This document shows, one piece after another, positions 7,632 through 15,418 of a DNA stretch of 31,483 nucleotides (position 1 is its first letter; every line of letters begins with the position of its first letter). Source of the stretch: Ascidiaceihabitans sp047624005 (GTDB taxonomy: Bacteria > Pseudomonadota > Alphaproteobacteria > Rhodobacterales > Rhodobacteraceae). The position numbers were made by a program, and so were the translations under genes. Location of the stretch: assembly GCA_047624005.1 (NCBI GenBank), contig JBLHPE010000021.1, positions 1 through 31,483 on the forward strand, read 5' to 3'. A model generated the notes under the pieces. The model was not told where the DNA came from. It worked only from the letters and a program-made list of their open reading frames with translations, and did not search any database.

Positions 7632-7943
7632 TTATGCGACCTCTTGTTTGCGCTCGGACTGTTTGCCATGCGCGTAATTTGATGGGCCCTTTGCCCGGAA
7701 TGCTTCGCGGAAATGGGTTGTTGCAGGCGCTGTGCCCTCAACGCCGACATCCATCAGATAGACGCCGACCACTTCGTTAATGTGTTGCGAACCGTCGATC
7801 AGGCGCAGGTCGGCATCTGCTTCATCCGTCAGGACTTCGGCGTCGGCCAAATCGCGGCTCCAACCTGTGGCTGTTTGATAGATGACGTCGCCTTTGAGTA
7901 AGTCATTGGCGGTGACAACTTTTGGAATGAATGGCTTTGGCAT
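7632..7943 (-). CDS. DUF2849 domain protein between cysG and cysI
   Basis: This 103-residue protein matches DUF2849, a short family of unknown function found in alphaproteobacterial sulfate-assimilation clusters. Visible conserved parts are PKVVTANDLLKGDVIY, GWSRDLADAEV and a C-terminal THFREAFRAKGPSNY segment. There is no signal peptide or membrane segment, so it should be cytoplasmic. Its ATG overlaps the cysG stop by one base (TAATG) and cysI begins one base after its own stop. It is therefore translated as part of a very tight block. The position between the siroheme maker and the siroheme enzyme suggests a role in cofactor handling or reductase maturation, which is inference only. Confidence 0.88.
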   Translation of the reverse strand: MPKPFIPKVVTANDLLKGDVIYQTATGWSRDLADAEVLTDEADADLRLIDGSQHINEVVGVYLMDVGVEGTAPATTHFREAFRAKGPSNYAHGKQSERKQEVA

Positions 7944-9337
7944 TATGCAAATTCCCGTGTGATGACGGTTGAGGCGATTTCAGCAGCGGCGCGCGGTGCG
8001 AGGCCGTAGAAGGTAAGTGCGGGGCCGGTCATGTTTGCGTCTGCCAAGTCGGCAGGCAAATGTGCCAGTGTTGTGGATAGGACGCGTTGATCGGGGCGCG
8101 AGGCGTTCTCGATAACGCTCACAGGTGTGTCACGGTCCGCGCCGTGCATGATCAAACGACCTTGTACGAAGCGCGCAGATTTCTTGCCCATGTAGATCGC
8201 GGCAACCTCGTTTGGACGGGCAAGTGCGGCCCAGTCGTGATCGGCAAATCCTTGCATGTCGTGACCTGTGAGGAATTTAACGGAGGCATTGCGATGACGT
8301 TTTGTCAGGCTTTGACCGATGGAGGCAACGGCAGCAGAAGCTGCGGTGATGCCGGGAACAATATGCCAGCCGATACCTGCCGCAGTCACAGCGTCCAGTT
8401 CTTCGTCGAGACGTCCAAAGATCGTGCTGTCGCCTGATTTAAGGCGCACAACTTGGGCACCGGACAGGCCGTGTTCAACAAGCAGGTCATTGATTGTCTC
8501 TTGGGGGGTCGAGGGACCGAAGCCCTCTTTGCCTACGTCCAACATGACCGCTTCGCGGCGCGCCAGTTCCAGAATTTCTGGGCTAATCAGGCGGTCATAG
8601 ATGACAACGTCCGCCTCATCCAAAGCTTTGCGGGCTTTGAGCGTCAGCAACTCAGGATCACCGGGGCCTGCGCCAACAAAGGCGACATGCCCCTCGCGGG
8701 CTTTACGGTTCATGTGGTCAGCAAGTAGCTCATCCAAAGCGGGGCGTACGGCCTCGATCCCATCGGCAATCGCCTTTGGACCTACGTTAAAGTAGTAGTC
8801 GCGCCAGAAATCACGGCGGGCACGGCCAAACGGTAGGTTGTACGACATCTTGCGAAACGTTTTACCTATGCGGGCGAGGGTGCCCAAGGTGCTTGGCAGC
8901 TTTTCCTCAAGGTCCGCTTTAATTGCGCGGGCCAGCACAGGCGCTGCGCCTTCGGTGCCGATCGCGATGACAAGAGGATCACGGTCCACGATTGCGGGGG
9001 TGATAAATTGGCTGTCTTCTAGGTTGTCGACGATGTTGACCAATGCGCCATCTGCATTGGCGATGGCTGCCGTGCGTTTGTCTTCCGCAGCATCTTCATC
9101 TGCTGCGTAAAAGATGACGGCGCACATAGTGTCACCGGGCTCCATCGCGCGAGGGATCAAAGTCAGCTTACCCGAAGTGGCCCAGTTTTTGATCTCTGGC
9201 GCTGCGTTGGGTGCAAATACGGTGAGGTTGGCGGTTGTCTTCAGCAAGAGGCGCAGTTTGGCCAATGCAGCGTCACCACCACCTGACAGCACGATCCGGC
9301 GGCCTGCGGTGGCCAAGAAGATAGGGAAATGATCCAT
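7943..9337 (-). CDS. cysG: Siroheme synthase, trifunctional CysG
   Basis: This 464-residue protein makes siroheme from uroporphyrinogen III by methylation, oxidation and iron insertion. The N-terminal precorrin-2 dehydrogenase/ferrochelatase part has the nucleotide-binding RIVLSGGGDAAL (about 14-25), NIVDN and GTEGAAPVLAR. The C-terminal SAM-dependent uroporphyrinogen III methyltransferase part begins at VAFVGAGPGDPELLTLKA and includes VIYDRLIS, VRLKSGD and PGITAASAA. I chose ATG 9337 (MDHFPIFL) with GAGG upstream; the longer frame to 9400 would run through the probable operator. In E. coli CysG the residue equivalent to Ala in EGAAPVL is Ser128, a phosphorylated and functionally important serine, so this form has a natural Ala there. 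It is first in the divergently transcribed cys operon. Confidence 0.93.
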   Translation of the reverse strand: MDHFPIFLATAGRRIVLSGGGDAALAKLRLLLKTTANLTVFAPNAAPEIKNWATSGKLTLIPRAMEPGDTMCAVIFYAADEDAAEDKRTAAIANADGALVNIVDNLEDSQFITPAIVDRDPLVIAIGTEGAAPVLARAIKADLEEKLPSTLGTLARIGKTFRKMSYNLPFGRARRDFWRDYYFNVGPKAIADGIEAVRPALDELLADHMNRKAREGHVAFVGAGPGDPELLTLKARKALDEADVVIYDRLISPEILELARREAVMLDVGKEGFGPSTPQETINDLLVEHGLSGAQVVRLKSGDSTIFGRLDEELDAVTAAGIGWHIVPGITAASAAVASIGQSLTKRHRNASVKFLTGHDMQGFADHDWAALARPNEVAAIYMGKKSARFVQGRLIMHGADRDTPVSVIENASRPDQRVLSTTLAHLPADLADANMTGPALTFYGLAPRAAAEIASTVITREFA

Positions 9338-9373
9338 GATGTCGCCTCTTTCTCGTGTTTCTTGCTTCCAATA

Positions 9374-9388
9374 TAGGAAATTTTCCCG
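9374..9388. promoter_or_regulatory. Candidate Lrp/AsnC-type operator
   Basis: The 15-mer TAGGAAATTTTCCCG contains a perfect GGAAA-T-TTTCC dyad and agrees with the published E. coli Lrp consensus (YAGHAWATTWTDCTR) at 12 of 15 positions. It lies 37 bases upstream of the cysG start and about 16 bases before the TTGACA box of the divergent Lrp-family gene. One bound regulator could therefore affect both directions. Confidence 0.5.
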
Positions 9389-9403
9389 ATAAAGCGCCAT
9401 AGC

Positions 9404-9431
9404 TTGACATAGATAAGGATGATTGTTCTAA
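9404..9431 (+). promoter_or_regulatory. Candidate sigma-70 promoter of the Lrp/AsnC gene
   Basis: A perfect TTGACA (9404-9409) is followed after 16 bases by TTCTAA (9426-9431). The start codon is at 9480, with AGGGAAG shortly upstream of it. The -10 box is weak, as expected for a regulated promoter. Confidence 0.45.
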
Positions 9432-9479
9432 AACGCAGATCGCGTAGAACGCCTGTGCGCATTTGAAGGGAAGAAGCGA

Positions 9480-9941
9480 ATGAACGTCCGTATTGATGAA
9501 GTAGACCGGAAAATTATGGCAGAGATGCAACGCGATGCCAGCCAGTCTTTGGACGAAATTGCAAAGGCCGTGGGCAGTTCCAAGACGCCTGTATGGAATC
9601 GCATCCGCAAATTACGTGAGGCAGGCGTGATCGGCCAGCAGACGGTTTATCTGGATGCAGAGGCACTTGGATTTGAAGCGTGCTTCTTCGTTTTGATCCG
9701 CACATCTGAACATGAGGCTGATTGGCAGGCCGCATTCTTAAAGGCATTACAGGATCGCCCTGAGGTGCAAGAGGCGCATCGACTGGCAGGCGATATCGAC
9801 TACATCTTAAAAGTGCGCGTCAAAAACGCGCGCGCCTATGATGTGTTTTACCAAGCTTTGATTGGCGAAGTGCGCGTGCACAACGTTACAGCATTGCTGT
9901 CGATGGAAGAGATCAAATCAACAATAATGTTGCCGCTTTAA
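9480..9941 (+). CDS. Lrp/AsnC family transcriptional regulator of the cys cluster
   Basis: This 153-residue regulator has the standard two-part design. An N-terminal helix-turn-helix (about residues 5-50, LDEIAKAVGSSKTPVWNRIRKLREAGVI) is followed by a C-terminal ligand-binding ferredoxin-like domain (about 65-145) with HRLAGDIDYILKVRVKNARAYDVFYQ. Such proteins form dimers to octamers and respond to small amino acids. It is divergent from cysG, with a palindrome of the Lrp type between them, so autoregulation and control of sulfate assimilation by a sulfur amino acid such as cysteine is a reasonable inference. Its last bases overlap the stop codon of the convergent P450 gene (TTAA), leaving no room for a terminator between them. 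Confidence 0.92.
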   Translation: MNVRIDEVDRKIMAEMQRDASQSLDEIAKAVGSSKTPVWNRIRKLREAGVIGQQTVYLDAEALGFEACFFVLIRTSEHEADWQAAFLKALQDRPEVQEAHRLAGDIDYILKVRVKNARAYDVFYQALIGEVRVHNVTALLSMEEIKSTIMLPL

Positions 9942-11119
9942 GGCGTGACAATAAGCTGTTCGAGTTTGTGAAAATGGTAGCTGTCCGCATAAACTGGCAC
10001 TTGGGCCAACTTCAGGTTGGGGCAGGCGTCGAACAACATCTTTAGGCCAATTTGCATCTCCAAGCGTGCCAAAGGCGCCCCAACACAAAAGTGGATGCCG
10101 CCGCCAAAAGCGACGTGGGACTTGCTGTTTTTGCTTGGTGCAAACTGGCCAGCATTCTCCCAGACTTTTTCACAGCGCCCTGCAGACCCAAGAACCAATG
10201 CGACTTCATCGCCCTTTTTCAAAGGAATACCTGCAACCTCGATATCCTCGTAAGCATAGCGGGTGAACATGTGCAGCGGGGGATCAAAGCGCAGCAGCTC
10301 TTCCGCCGTATCTGCGATTGCATCTGCGTCCAGTGCACCTTGAGGCGTATTATGCTCAAGCAAGGTTTTGACGGCGTTGCCCATGCTATGGACTGTTGCC
10401 TCGTGTCCCGCATTCAGAAGTAAGACACAGGTTCCGATCAATTCATCTGTGCTAAGTTTTACCCCGTCTTCTTCAGCGGCAATCAGATTGGTGATCAGAT
10501 CATCACGCGGATCATTGCGGCGTGTTTCAATATAGGCACGCAGAAACGCAGAGAATTCAGTGGCAGCCAAATTGGCTGCGTCCTCAATCGCACGGCTACG
10601 GTTCGCTTGGTACATTGCAACCATCGCGTTCGACCAACGCAATAGGTCGTCTCCATGTTCTTCTGGTACCCCCAACAAGCGGGCAATCACGCGCACAGGG
10701 AGTTGGGTACAGTAGGCGGAGATTAAATCGAAGTCACCTTTGGGAAAGGTGGCGATCAAGTCTGCGCAAATTTCAACAATGTCATCATTTAAGGCCGCAA
10801 TCCGTCGCGAGGTGAAGGCCCGTAAAACGAGACCGCGCAGGCGGCGGTGGGTGTCGCCTTCTTTTTCCAGCATTGAGTGTTGTTCAATAGCATCAAAGGC
10901 TTGCAGGTGGTCTGGGACAGGCTTGCGCAAGTCGGCAGGCACTTCACGCCCCAATCGTTTGTCACGCAACAACGCATGGACTGTGCTGTGATCAAAAACA
11001 GCCAACATGCCATAATCCTCCCAATACGCGACGGGGGTGTCGCGGCGGGCTTTGGCGTAGAACGAATAGGGGTTTTGGATAAAGGCGGGGTCAGACGGGG
11101 ATTGGTTGAGTTTTATCAT
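9938..11119 (-). CDS. Cytochrome P450
   Basis: This 393-residue soluble bacterial P450 has no membrane anchor. The I-helix oxygen-activation motif AGHEATVH is at about 240-247, the ExxR motif is in EELLRFDPPL, and the heme-binding signature FGGGIHFCVGAPLAR has the axial thiolate Cys345. It should use ferredoxin and a ferredoxin reductase; no ferredoxin is adjacent, although fpr lies 5 kb away. I chose ATG 11119 (MIKLNQSPSDPAF) over a TTG-initiated form 12 codons longer; neither has a strong ribosome-binding site. The substrate is not evident. It is flanked by the convergent Lrp gene and divergent dctB, and so forms a one-gene transcription unit. Confidence 0.92.
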   Translation of the reverse strand: MIKLNQSPSDPAFIQNPYSFYAKARRDTPVAYWEDYGMLAVFDHSTVHALLRDKRLGREVPADLRKPVPDHLQAFDAIEQHSMLEKEGDTHRRLRGLVLRAFTSRRIAALNDDIVEICADLIATFPKGDFDLISAYCTQLPVRVIARLLGVPEEHGDDLLRWSNAMVAMYQANRSRAIEDAANLAATEFSAFLRAYIETRRNDPRDDLITNLIAAEEDGVKLSTDELIGTCVLLLNAGHEATVHSMGNAVKTLLEHNTPQGALDADAIADTAEELLRFDPPLHMFTRYAYEDIEVAGIPLKKGDEVALVLGSAGRCEKVWENAGQFAPSKNSKSHVAFGGGIHFCVGAPLARLEMQIGLKMLFDACPNLKLAQVPVYADSYHFHKLEQLIVTP

Positions 11120-11179
11120 AAAGCCACAAAAACGCGGTGGCGCTGGTGTTTGCAAGGGGTGCTTTGCTAAGAAGTGCCA

Positions 11180-12928
11180 ATGAGACGCGAATTTCTATAT
11201 CGTGTGACGCTAATAGTAGCGTTTTTGGTACTGGTGCTTGCTGTGGCAACCGGTGTCTGGCGGTATGGCTATGGGCAGGCCTTAAATCAATTGTCGCGCC
11301 AGGCCGAAGCAGATTTGGCCCTCGCCAGTGACCGTTTGACGGGCCAGCTGCAACGTTACCGCGAACTGGCTGTGTTGACCGCAGATCGCCCTGCTTTGGC
11401 GTCGGGGATCACCAATGGCACAGACGCTGCGATGCGTGCCCTATTGTTGGAAATCGCCGATAAAACTGCAGCGCTGGATATTATGCTGGTTGATGGGCAA
11501 GGCCTTGTTTTGTCCTCGGCGAGGGGGCCAGTGGGCATTGATCTAAGCCACACGGCGTATGTACAGCGTGCGATGCAGGGAGCGTTGGGCAGCACCCACG
11601 GTGTGCGCAGCCCCGAAAACGAGCGGGTGTTTTATTATGCGGCACCGGTGTTTGGGGTGTCCTCGCAAGTGTTGGGGGTTGTGGTGGTGGCCGTTAACAT
11701 CGCTGCGATTGAATGGGATTGGGTTGGTGGCAATCCAGCCGTTCTATTTACCGATAAGACGGGCGAGGTGTTTATCTCGAACCGATCCGAATTGGTGTTT
11801 TGGCGTAGGCCGCTGGGGCAGGCCGGTTTGGCCCCACCAACAGGTGATGCCCCACTGTTTGACAGCTATTTACAAGGGCGACATGAAGTTTGGCAATTGG
11901 GGTGGGGGCCTTATCTACCTCAAAACGCGTTGCATCTGACCCGCGATTTGCCTGTGGTTGGCATGATTGGCGAAGTCTTGATGGATGTGCGTCCTGCCCG
12001 TCGTTTGGCCATGTTACAAGCCGCAGCCGTGGCAGCGTTATTCTTAGCGTTTGGTGCGTTCTTGTTTGTGGCAACTGAACGGCGGCGTACCTTGGCACAG
12101 GCGAACGCCCAACTTGAGGCACGGGTCGCAGAACGTACGGTAGAGTTGGAGCAATCCAACACTCAACTCCGGCGCGAGGCATTTGAGCGGGAAGAGGCGC
12201 AGACCGCTTTGGCCCAAGCGCAGGCCGATTTGGTACAAGCGAGCAAATTAAGCGCCTTGGGGCAGATGAGTGCGGGGATCAGTCACGAATTGAACCAACC
12301 GCTTATGGCGATCCGGTCCTTTGCCGAAAATGGCCTGCAATTTATGGAACGGGATAAGCCAGAGAAGGCGACTGAAAATCTTGTTCGGATTTCAGATCTT
12401 GCGCGACGCATGGGGCGGATCATCAAAAACCTGCGGGCCTTTGCACGCCAAGAAACGGAAAGTCTGGTAAAGACAGATGTGATAGCGGTCTTGGACAGCG
12501 CGCTTGAATTGACCAGGTCGCGGTTGCATCAAGATGGGGTTGTCGTGCGGTTTGAACGTCCCAATGCGCCGATTTACGTGCGTGGGGGCGAGGTGCGATT
12601 GGGGCAGGTGTTTGTGAACCTAATCACCAATGCGGCGGATGCTATGCGTGTGGTCGACGATAAAACATTACATATCCGGATTGATCACGGTGAAACACTA
12701 TTGATGAGGTTCTTGGATACCGGACCAGGCATCGATGTGCCCGAAAAGATGTTTGACCCGTTCTATTCCACAAAAGAGGTGGGGGCCTCTGAAGGGATGG
12801 GGCTTGGCCTTTCGATTTCTTATGGAATCATCCAAGGTTTTGGGGGCGAAATCCGTGGCGGCAATGGCGTCGACGGGGCTGAATTTACGGTACAACTGAA
12901 TTATTGGCACGAGGAAGACGTCGGATGA
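11180..12928 (+). CDS. dctB: C4-dicarboxylate sensor histidine kinase DctB
   Basis: This 582-residue inner-membrane sensor kinase has TM1 at about 10-28, a periplasmic double-PAS-like sensory region at about 30-275, TM2 at about 278-298 and a coiled-coil linker at about 305-358. The HisKA phosphoacceptor is His369 (ISHELNQPL). The ATPase has an N box (NLITNAADAM, N484), G1 (DTGPGID), F box (FDPFYST) and G2 (GMGLGLSISYG). GTG six bases upstream is in frame, but ATG 11180 has AAGAAG at better spacing. Family knowledge says DctB senses succinate, fumarate or malate and phosphorylates DctD. The stop overlaps the regulator start (ATGA), and the TRAP genes follow, which supports a transport-control role. 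All kinase motifs appear intact. Confidence 0.9.
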   Translation: MRREFLYRVTLIVAFLVLVLAVATGVWRYGYGQALNQLSRQAEADLALASDRLTGQLQRYRELAVLTADRPALASGITNGTDAAMRALLLEIADKTAALDIMLVDGQGLVLSSARGPVGIDLSHTAYVQRAMQGALGSTHGVRSPENERVFYYAAPVFGVSSQVLGVVVVAVNIAAIEWDWVGGNPAVLFTDKTGEVFISNRSELVFWRRPLGQAGLAPPTGDAPLFDSYLQGRHEVWQLGWGPYLPQNALHLTRDLPVVGMIGEVLMDVRPARRLAMLQAAAVAALFLAFGAFLFVATERRRTLAQANAQLEARVAERTVELEQSNTQLRREAFEREEAQTALAQAQADLVQASKLSALGQMSAGISHELNQPLMAIRSFAENGLQFMERDKPEKATENLVRISDLARRMGRIIKNLRAFARQETESLVKTDVIAVLDSALELTRSRLHQDGVVVRFERPNAPIYVRGGEVRLGQVFVNLITNAADAMRVVDDKTLHIRIDHGETLLMRFLDTGPGIDVPEKMFDPFYSTKEVGASEGMGLGLSISYGIIQGFGGEIRGGNGVDGAEFTVQLNYWHEEDVG

Positions 12929-14154
12929 ACACACAGGTGTTGTTGGTAGATGACGATGCTGCGGTTCGCGAAGCTGTGGCGCAAACGCTTGAATTGGCTG
13001 ATTTACATCCCATTCCGATGGGATCTTTTGTTGCTGCCAAGGACCAGATCACTGCCGATTTTACGGGTGTTATTTTGTCGGACATTCGTATGCCGGGGCG
13101 CGATGGATTTCACCTTTTGGAATATGCAAAAAGCCAAGACCCCGACCTGCCAGTGATTTTACTGACCGGTGAAGGTGATGTTCCAATGGCTGTGAAGGCG
13201 ATGGGAAAAGGAGCGTTTGGGTTTCTAGAAAAACCGTGTTCTCCCAGTGACTTATTATCTGTTGTTGAACTCGCTTTGCGGACCCGATCCTTGGTTTTGG
13301 AAAACCGTCGCCTGCGTGTTCTGGTCGAAACAGGTGATCCGGCAGCACGAATGTTGTTTGGGACATCTGACCTTGCGCAAGCGATGCGCACGCGTGTGCG
13401 TCGTGTGGCGCAATTGGAAACCGAGGTGTTGATTACGGGCGCAACAGGGACTGGTATTTCCAAAGTTGCCGAAGTGATCCATCTGAGTTCTCCACGATCC
13501 AAAGCCTCGTTCGTGAAGCGGGCAGGCTCTGGACTGTCGCCGGTCCAATTGGCAAAGGCGTTGGATATGGCTAAAAACGGCAGTCTATTTATAGATGAAA
13601 TTTCCCAACTTTCTGCGGAAACCCAGTTGGCGCTTTTGGAACATCTTGAGCAAAGCCAGATCACCCGTTTGTTGGCGGGAAGCACACGTGAATTGGAGAT
13701 GGCGGTGAAAGGTGGCACCTTCAACGCTGATCTGTTTTACCGCATGGAGGTGACGCCACTGCGCATTCCATCGCTGTCGGAGCGACCAGATGATATCCCA
13801 ACGCTGTATCGTCATTACGTGGCGCAGGCAAGCGAACAGGCGGGGATCACGGCCCCTGAGGTGACCCATGAGCACGCATCTTCACTGATGACGCAAGATT
13901 GGCCTGGGAATGCGCGATCCTTGATGAGTGCAGCGATGCGCTTTGTCCTAGGTATGCCTGAGGACGTCTCTGAAGCGGCTGAACTGGGCCTAAGCGAGCA
14001 GATGGCACGGGTGGAGCGGTCATTATTGGCAGCAGCGCTTGGCCGACACAATGGGCGCGCTGTTGAGGCGGCTGAGGCGTTAAAACTTCCACGCAAGACG
14101 TTCTACGACAAATTGACCCGCTATGGGATTCGCGCTGAGGACTTTCGGCGGTAA
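12925..14154 (+). CDS. dctD: DctD-like response regulator with degenerate AAA+ domain
   Basis: This is a 409-residue three-domain regulator. The receiver (1-118) has DDD at 9-11, phosphoacceptor Asp53 and Lys103. The C-terminal Fis-type helix-turn-helix lies at about 365-405 (RAVEAAEALKLPRKTFYDKLTRYG). The middle domain aligns with NtrC-type AAA+ ATPases but is altered. Walker A reads GATGTGIS (172-179), so its Lys is replaced by Ile. Walker B (LFIDEI, 221-226) is retained, but only about 41 residues separate the two instead of about 65, and the segment carrying the sigma-54 loop GAFTGA is missing. The arginine region (FYRMEVTPLRIPSL) and WPGNARSL remain. It probably binds DNA and responds to DctB but cannot remodel sigma-54 holoenzyme. 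ATG 12925 overlaps the dctB stop. Confidence 0.88.
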   Translation: MNTQVLLVDDDAAVREAVAQTLELADLHPIPMGSFVAAKDQITADFTGVILSDIRMPGRDGFHLLEYAKSQDPDLPVILLTGEGDVPMAVKAMGKGAFGFLEKPCSPSDLLSVVELALRTRSLVLENRRLRVLVETGDPAARMLFGTSDLAQAMRTRVRRVAQLETEVLITGATGTGISKVAEVIHLSSPRSKASFVKRAGSGLSPVQLAKALDMAKNGSLFIDEISQLSAETQLALLEHLEQSQITRLLAGSTRELEMAVKGGTFNADLFYRMEVTPLRIPSLSERPDDIPTLYRHYVAQASEQAGITAPEVTHEHASSLMTQDWPGNARSLMSAAMRFVLGMPEDVSEAAELGLSEQMARVERSLLAAALGRHNGRAVEAAEALKLPRKTFYDKLTRYGIRAEDFRR

Positions 14155-14155
14155 G

Positions 14156-14207
14156 TTGTGCGGATATCCGCACTGGATGTCTTGGGATTGTGCGGTATTC
14201 CGCACAA
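14156..14207. promoter_or_regulatory. Tandem regulator dyads upstream of dctP (probable DctD sites)
   Basis: Two near-identical dyads of the form TTGTGCGG-N4-CCGCACAA lie at 14156-14175 and 14188-14207. The second is perfect over 8-bp arms; the first ends in TG instead of AA. Their centres are 32 bp apart, three helical turns, so two dimers would sit on one face of the DNA. They begin right after the dctD stop and lie about 55-105 bp upstream of the TATAAT box of the TRAP operon. Paired sites of this kind are typical for DctD-class activators. Confidence 0.7.
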
Positions 14208-14261
14208 CCTATGTATGTTTTAGGGTCTTGTTAGTGAGCTTATTAGCATAAGTATCTGTTT

Positions 14262-14267
14262 TATAAT
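14262..14267 (+). promoter_or_regulatory. TATAAT box, candidate sigma-70 promoter of dctPQM
   Basis: A perfect TATAAT lies in an AT-rich stretch. The hexamer 17 bp upstream (CTTATT) is a poor -35, as expected for an activator-dependent promoter. I found no GG-N10-GC element of sigma-54 type between the dyads and 14340. Initiation near 14274 would give a leader of about 125 nt that includes the repeated TGCGCAACA (14344-14352 and 14359-14367). Confidence 0.5.
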
Positions 14268-14398
14268 ATTTTTTGTGTAGTTTCGGTTATCAAAAACAAA
14301 TCGTTGCCGCTCAGCCAAGGGTGGGGTCCAATGTTCTTGACGTTGCGCAACAATCCGCTGCGCAACAGACACCACCATTCTCTGGGAGGAGACCTGCG

Positions 14399-15400
14399 AT
14401 GAAATTCTTTACAGCTGCCGCTGTGGCACTCACGATGACCGTATCCGCAAATGCGGTACAAGCCGCCTGTGATGACGGCGAGATCGTTATCAAGTTCAGC
14501 CACGTGACCAACACCGACAAACACCCAAAAGGCATCGCTGCGACACTGCTTGAGCAGCGCGTCAACGACGAGATGAACGGCAAAGCCTGCCTTGAAGTGT
14601 TCCCGAACTCTACACTTTATAACGACAACCAAGTGCTTGAAGCATTGCTGCAAGGCGACGTTCAAATGGCGGCACCGTCACTGTCCAAATTCGAACAGTT
14701 CACTAAGCAATTCCGCATCTTCGATTTGCCGTTCATGTTCAAAAACATCGATGCAGTAGACGAGTTCCAAAACTCTGACACTGGCCAAGCGATGAAACAG
14801 TCTATAACAAAACGCGGCCTTTTGGGTTTGGCGTTCTGGCATAATGGTATGAAGCAGATGTCTGCGAATGTTCCTTTGAACTCTCCATCAGACGCAAATG
14901 GCTTGAAGTTCCGCGTTCAAAACTCTGACGTTTTGAAAGCACAGATGGCGGCGATGGGTGCATCCCCACAGCCAATGGCGTTTTCAGAAGTTTATGGCGC
15001 TTTGCAAACAGGTGTTGTGGACGGTCAAGAAAACACATGGTCCAACATCTACGGCAAGAAGTTCTTTGAAGTTCAAGACGGTGTGACAGAAACTGATCAC
15101 GGCATCATCGACTATCTGCTTGTGACTTCGACTGACTTCATGGACAGCCTGCCAGCAGATGTGCGTGACCAGTTGACGACTATCGTGAACGAAGTGACAT
15201 TGGCCCGTAACTCTGAATCCACATCTGTGAACGCGACAAACAAGCAAGCGATCTTGGACGCTGGTGGTGTTGTGCGCACATTGGACGCTGCACAACGCGA
15301 AGAATGGGTTTCTACGATGAAGCCGGTTTGGGAACAGTTTGTTGGCGATGTTGGTCAAGACAACATCGACGCAGCCCAAGCGATCAACGCAAAGCACTAA
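14399..15400 (+). CDS. dctP: TRAP transporter substrate-binding protein DctP
   Basis: This is a 333-residue periplasmic binding protein of the DctP family. A Sec signal peptide covers residues 1-22 (MKFFTAAAVALTMTVSANAVQA), with likely cleavage before ACDDGE. Family landmarks are IKFSHVTNTDKHPKG near the mature N-terminus, the GLKFRVQNSDV segment with the arginine that binds the substrate carboxylate, and SEVYGALQTGVVDGQEN. A longer open frame to 14273 is rejected because the signal peptide and GGGAGGAG-like ribosome-binding site fix the start at 14399. It delivers ligand to DctQM. Linkage to dctBD points to C4-dicarboxylates, though DctP family members bind many organic acids. It is the first gene of the operon. 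Confidence 0.93.
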   Translation: MKFFTAAAVALTMTVSANAVQAACDDGEIVIKFSHVTNTDKHPKGIAATLLEQRVNDEMNGKACLEVFPNSTLYNDNQVLEALLQGDVQMAAPSLSKFEQFTKQFRIFDLPFMFKNIDAVDEFQNSDTGQAMKQSITKRGLLGLAFWHNGMKQMSANVPLNSPSDANGLKFRVQNSDVLKAQMAAMGASPQPMAFSEVYGALQTGVVDGQENTWSNIYGKKFFEVQDGVTETDHGIIDYLLVTSTDFMDSLPADVRDQLTTIVNEVTLARNSESTSVNATNKQAILDAGGVVRTLDAAQREEWVSTMKPVWEQFVGDVGQDNIDAAQAINAKH

Positions 15401-15418
15401 GGATCATTTGATCCCATA

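Noticed and set aside
14391..14404. GG-N10-GC match just before the dctP start as a sigma-54 promoter
   Set aside because: It coincides with the ribosome-binding site and start codon, too close to serve as a promoter.
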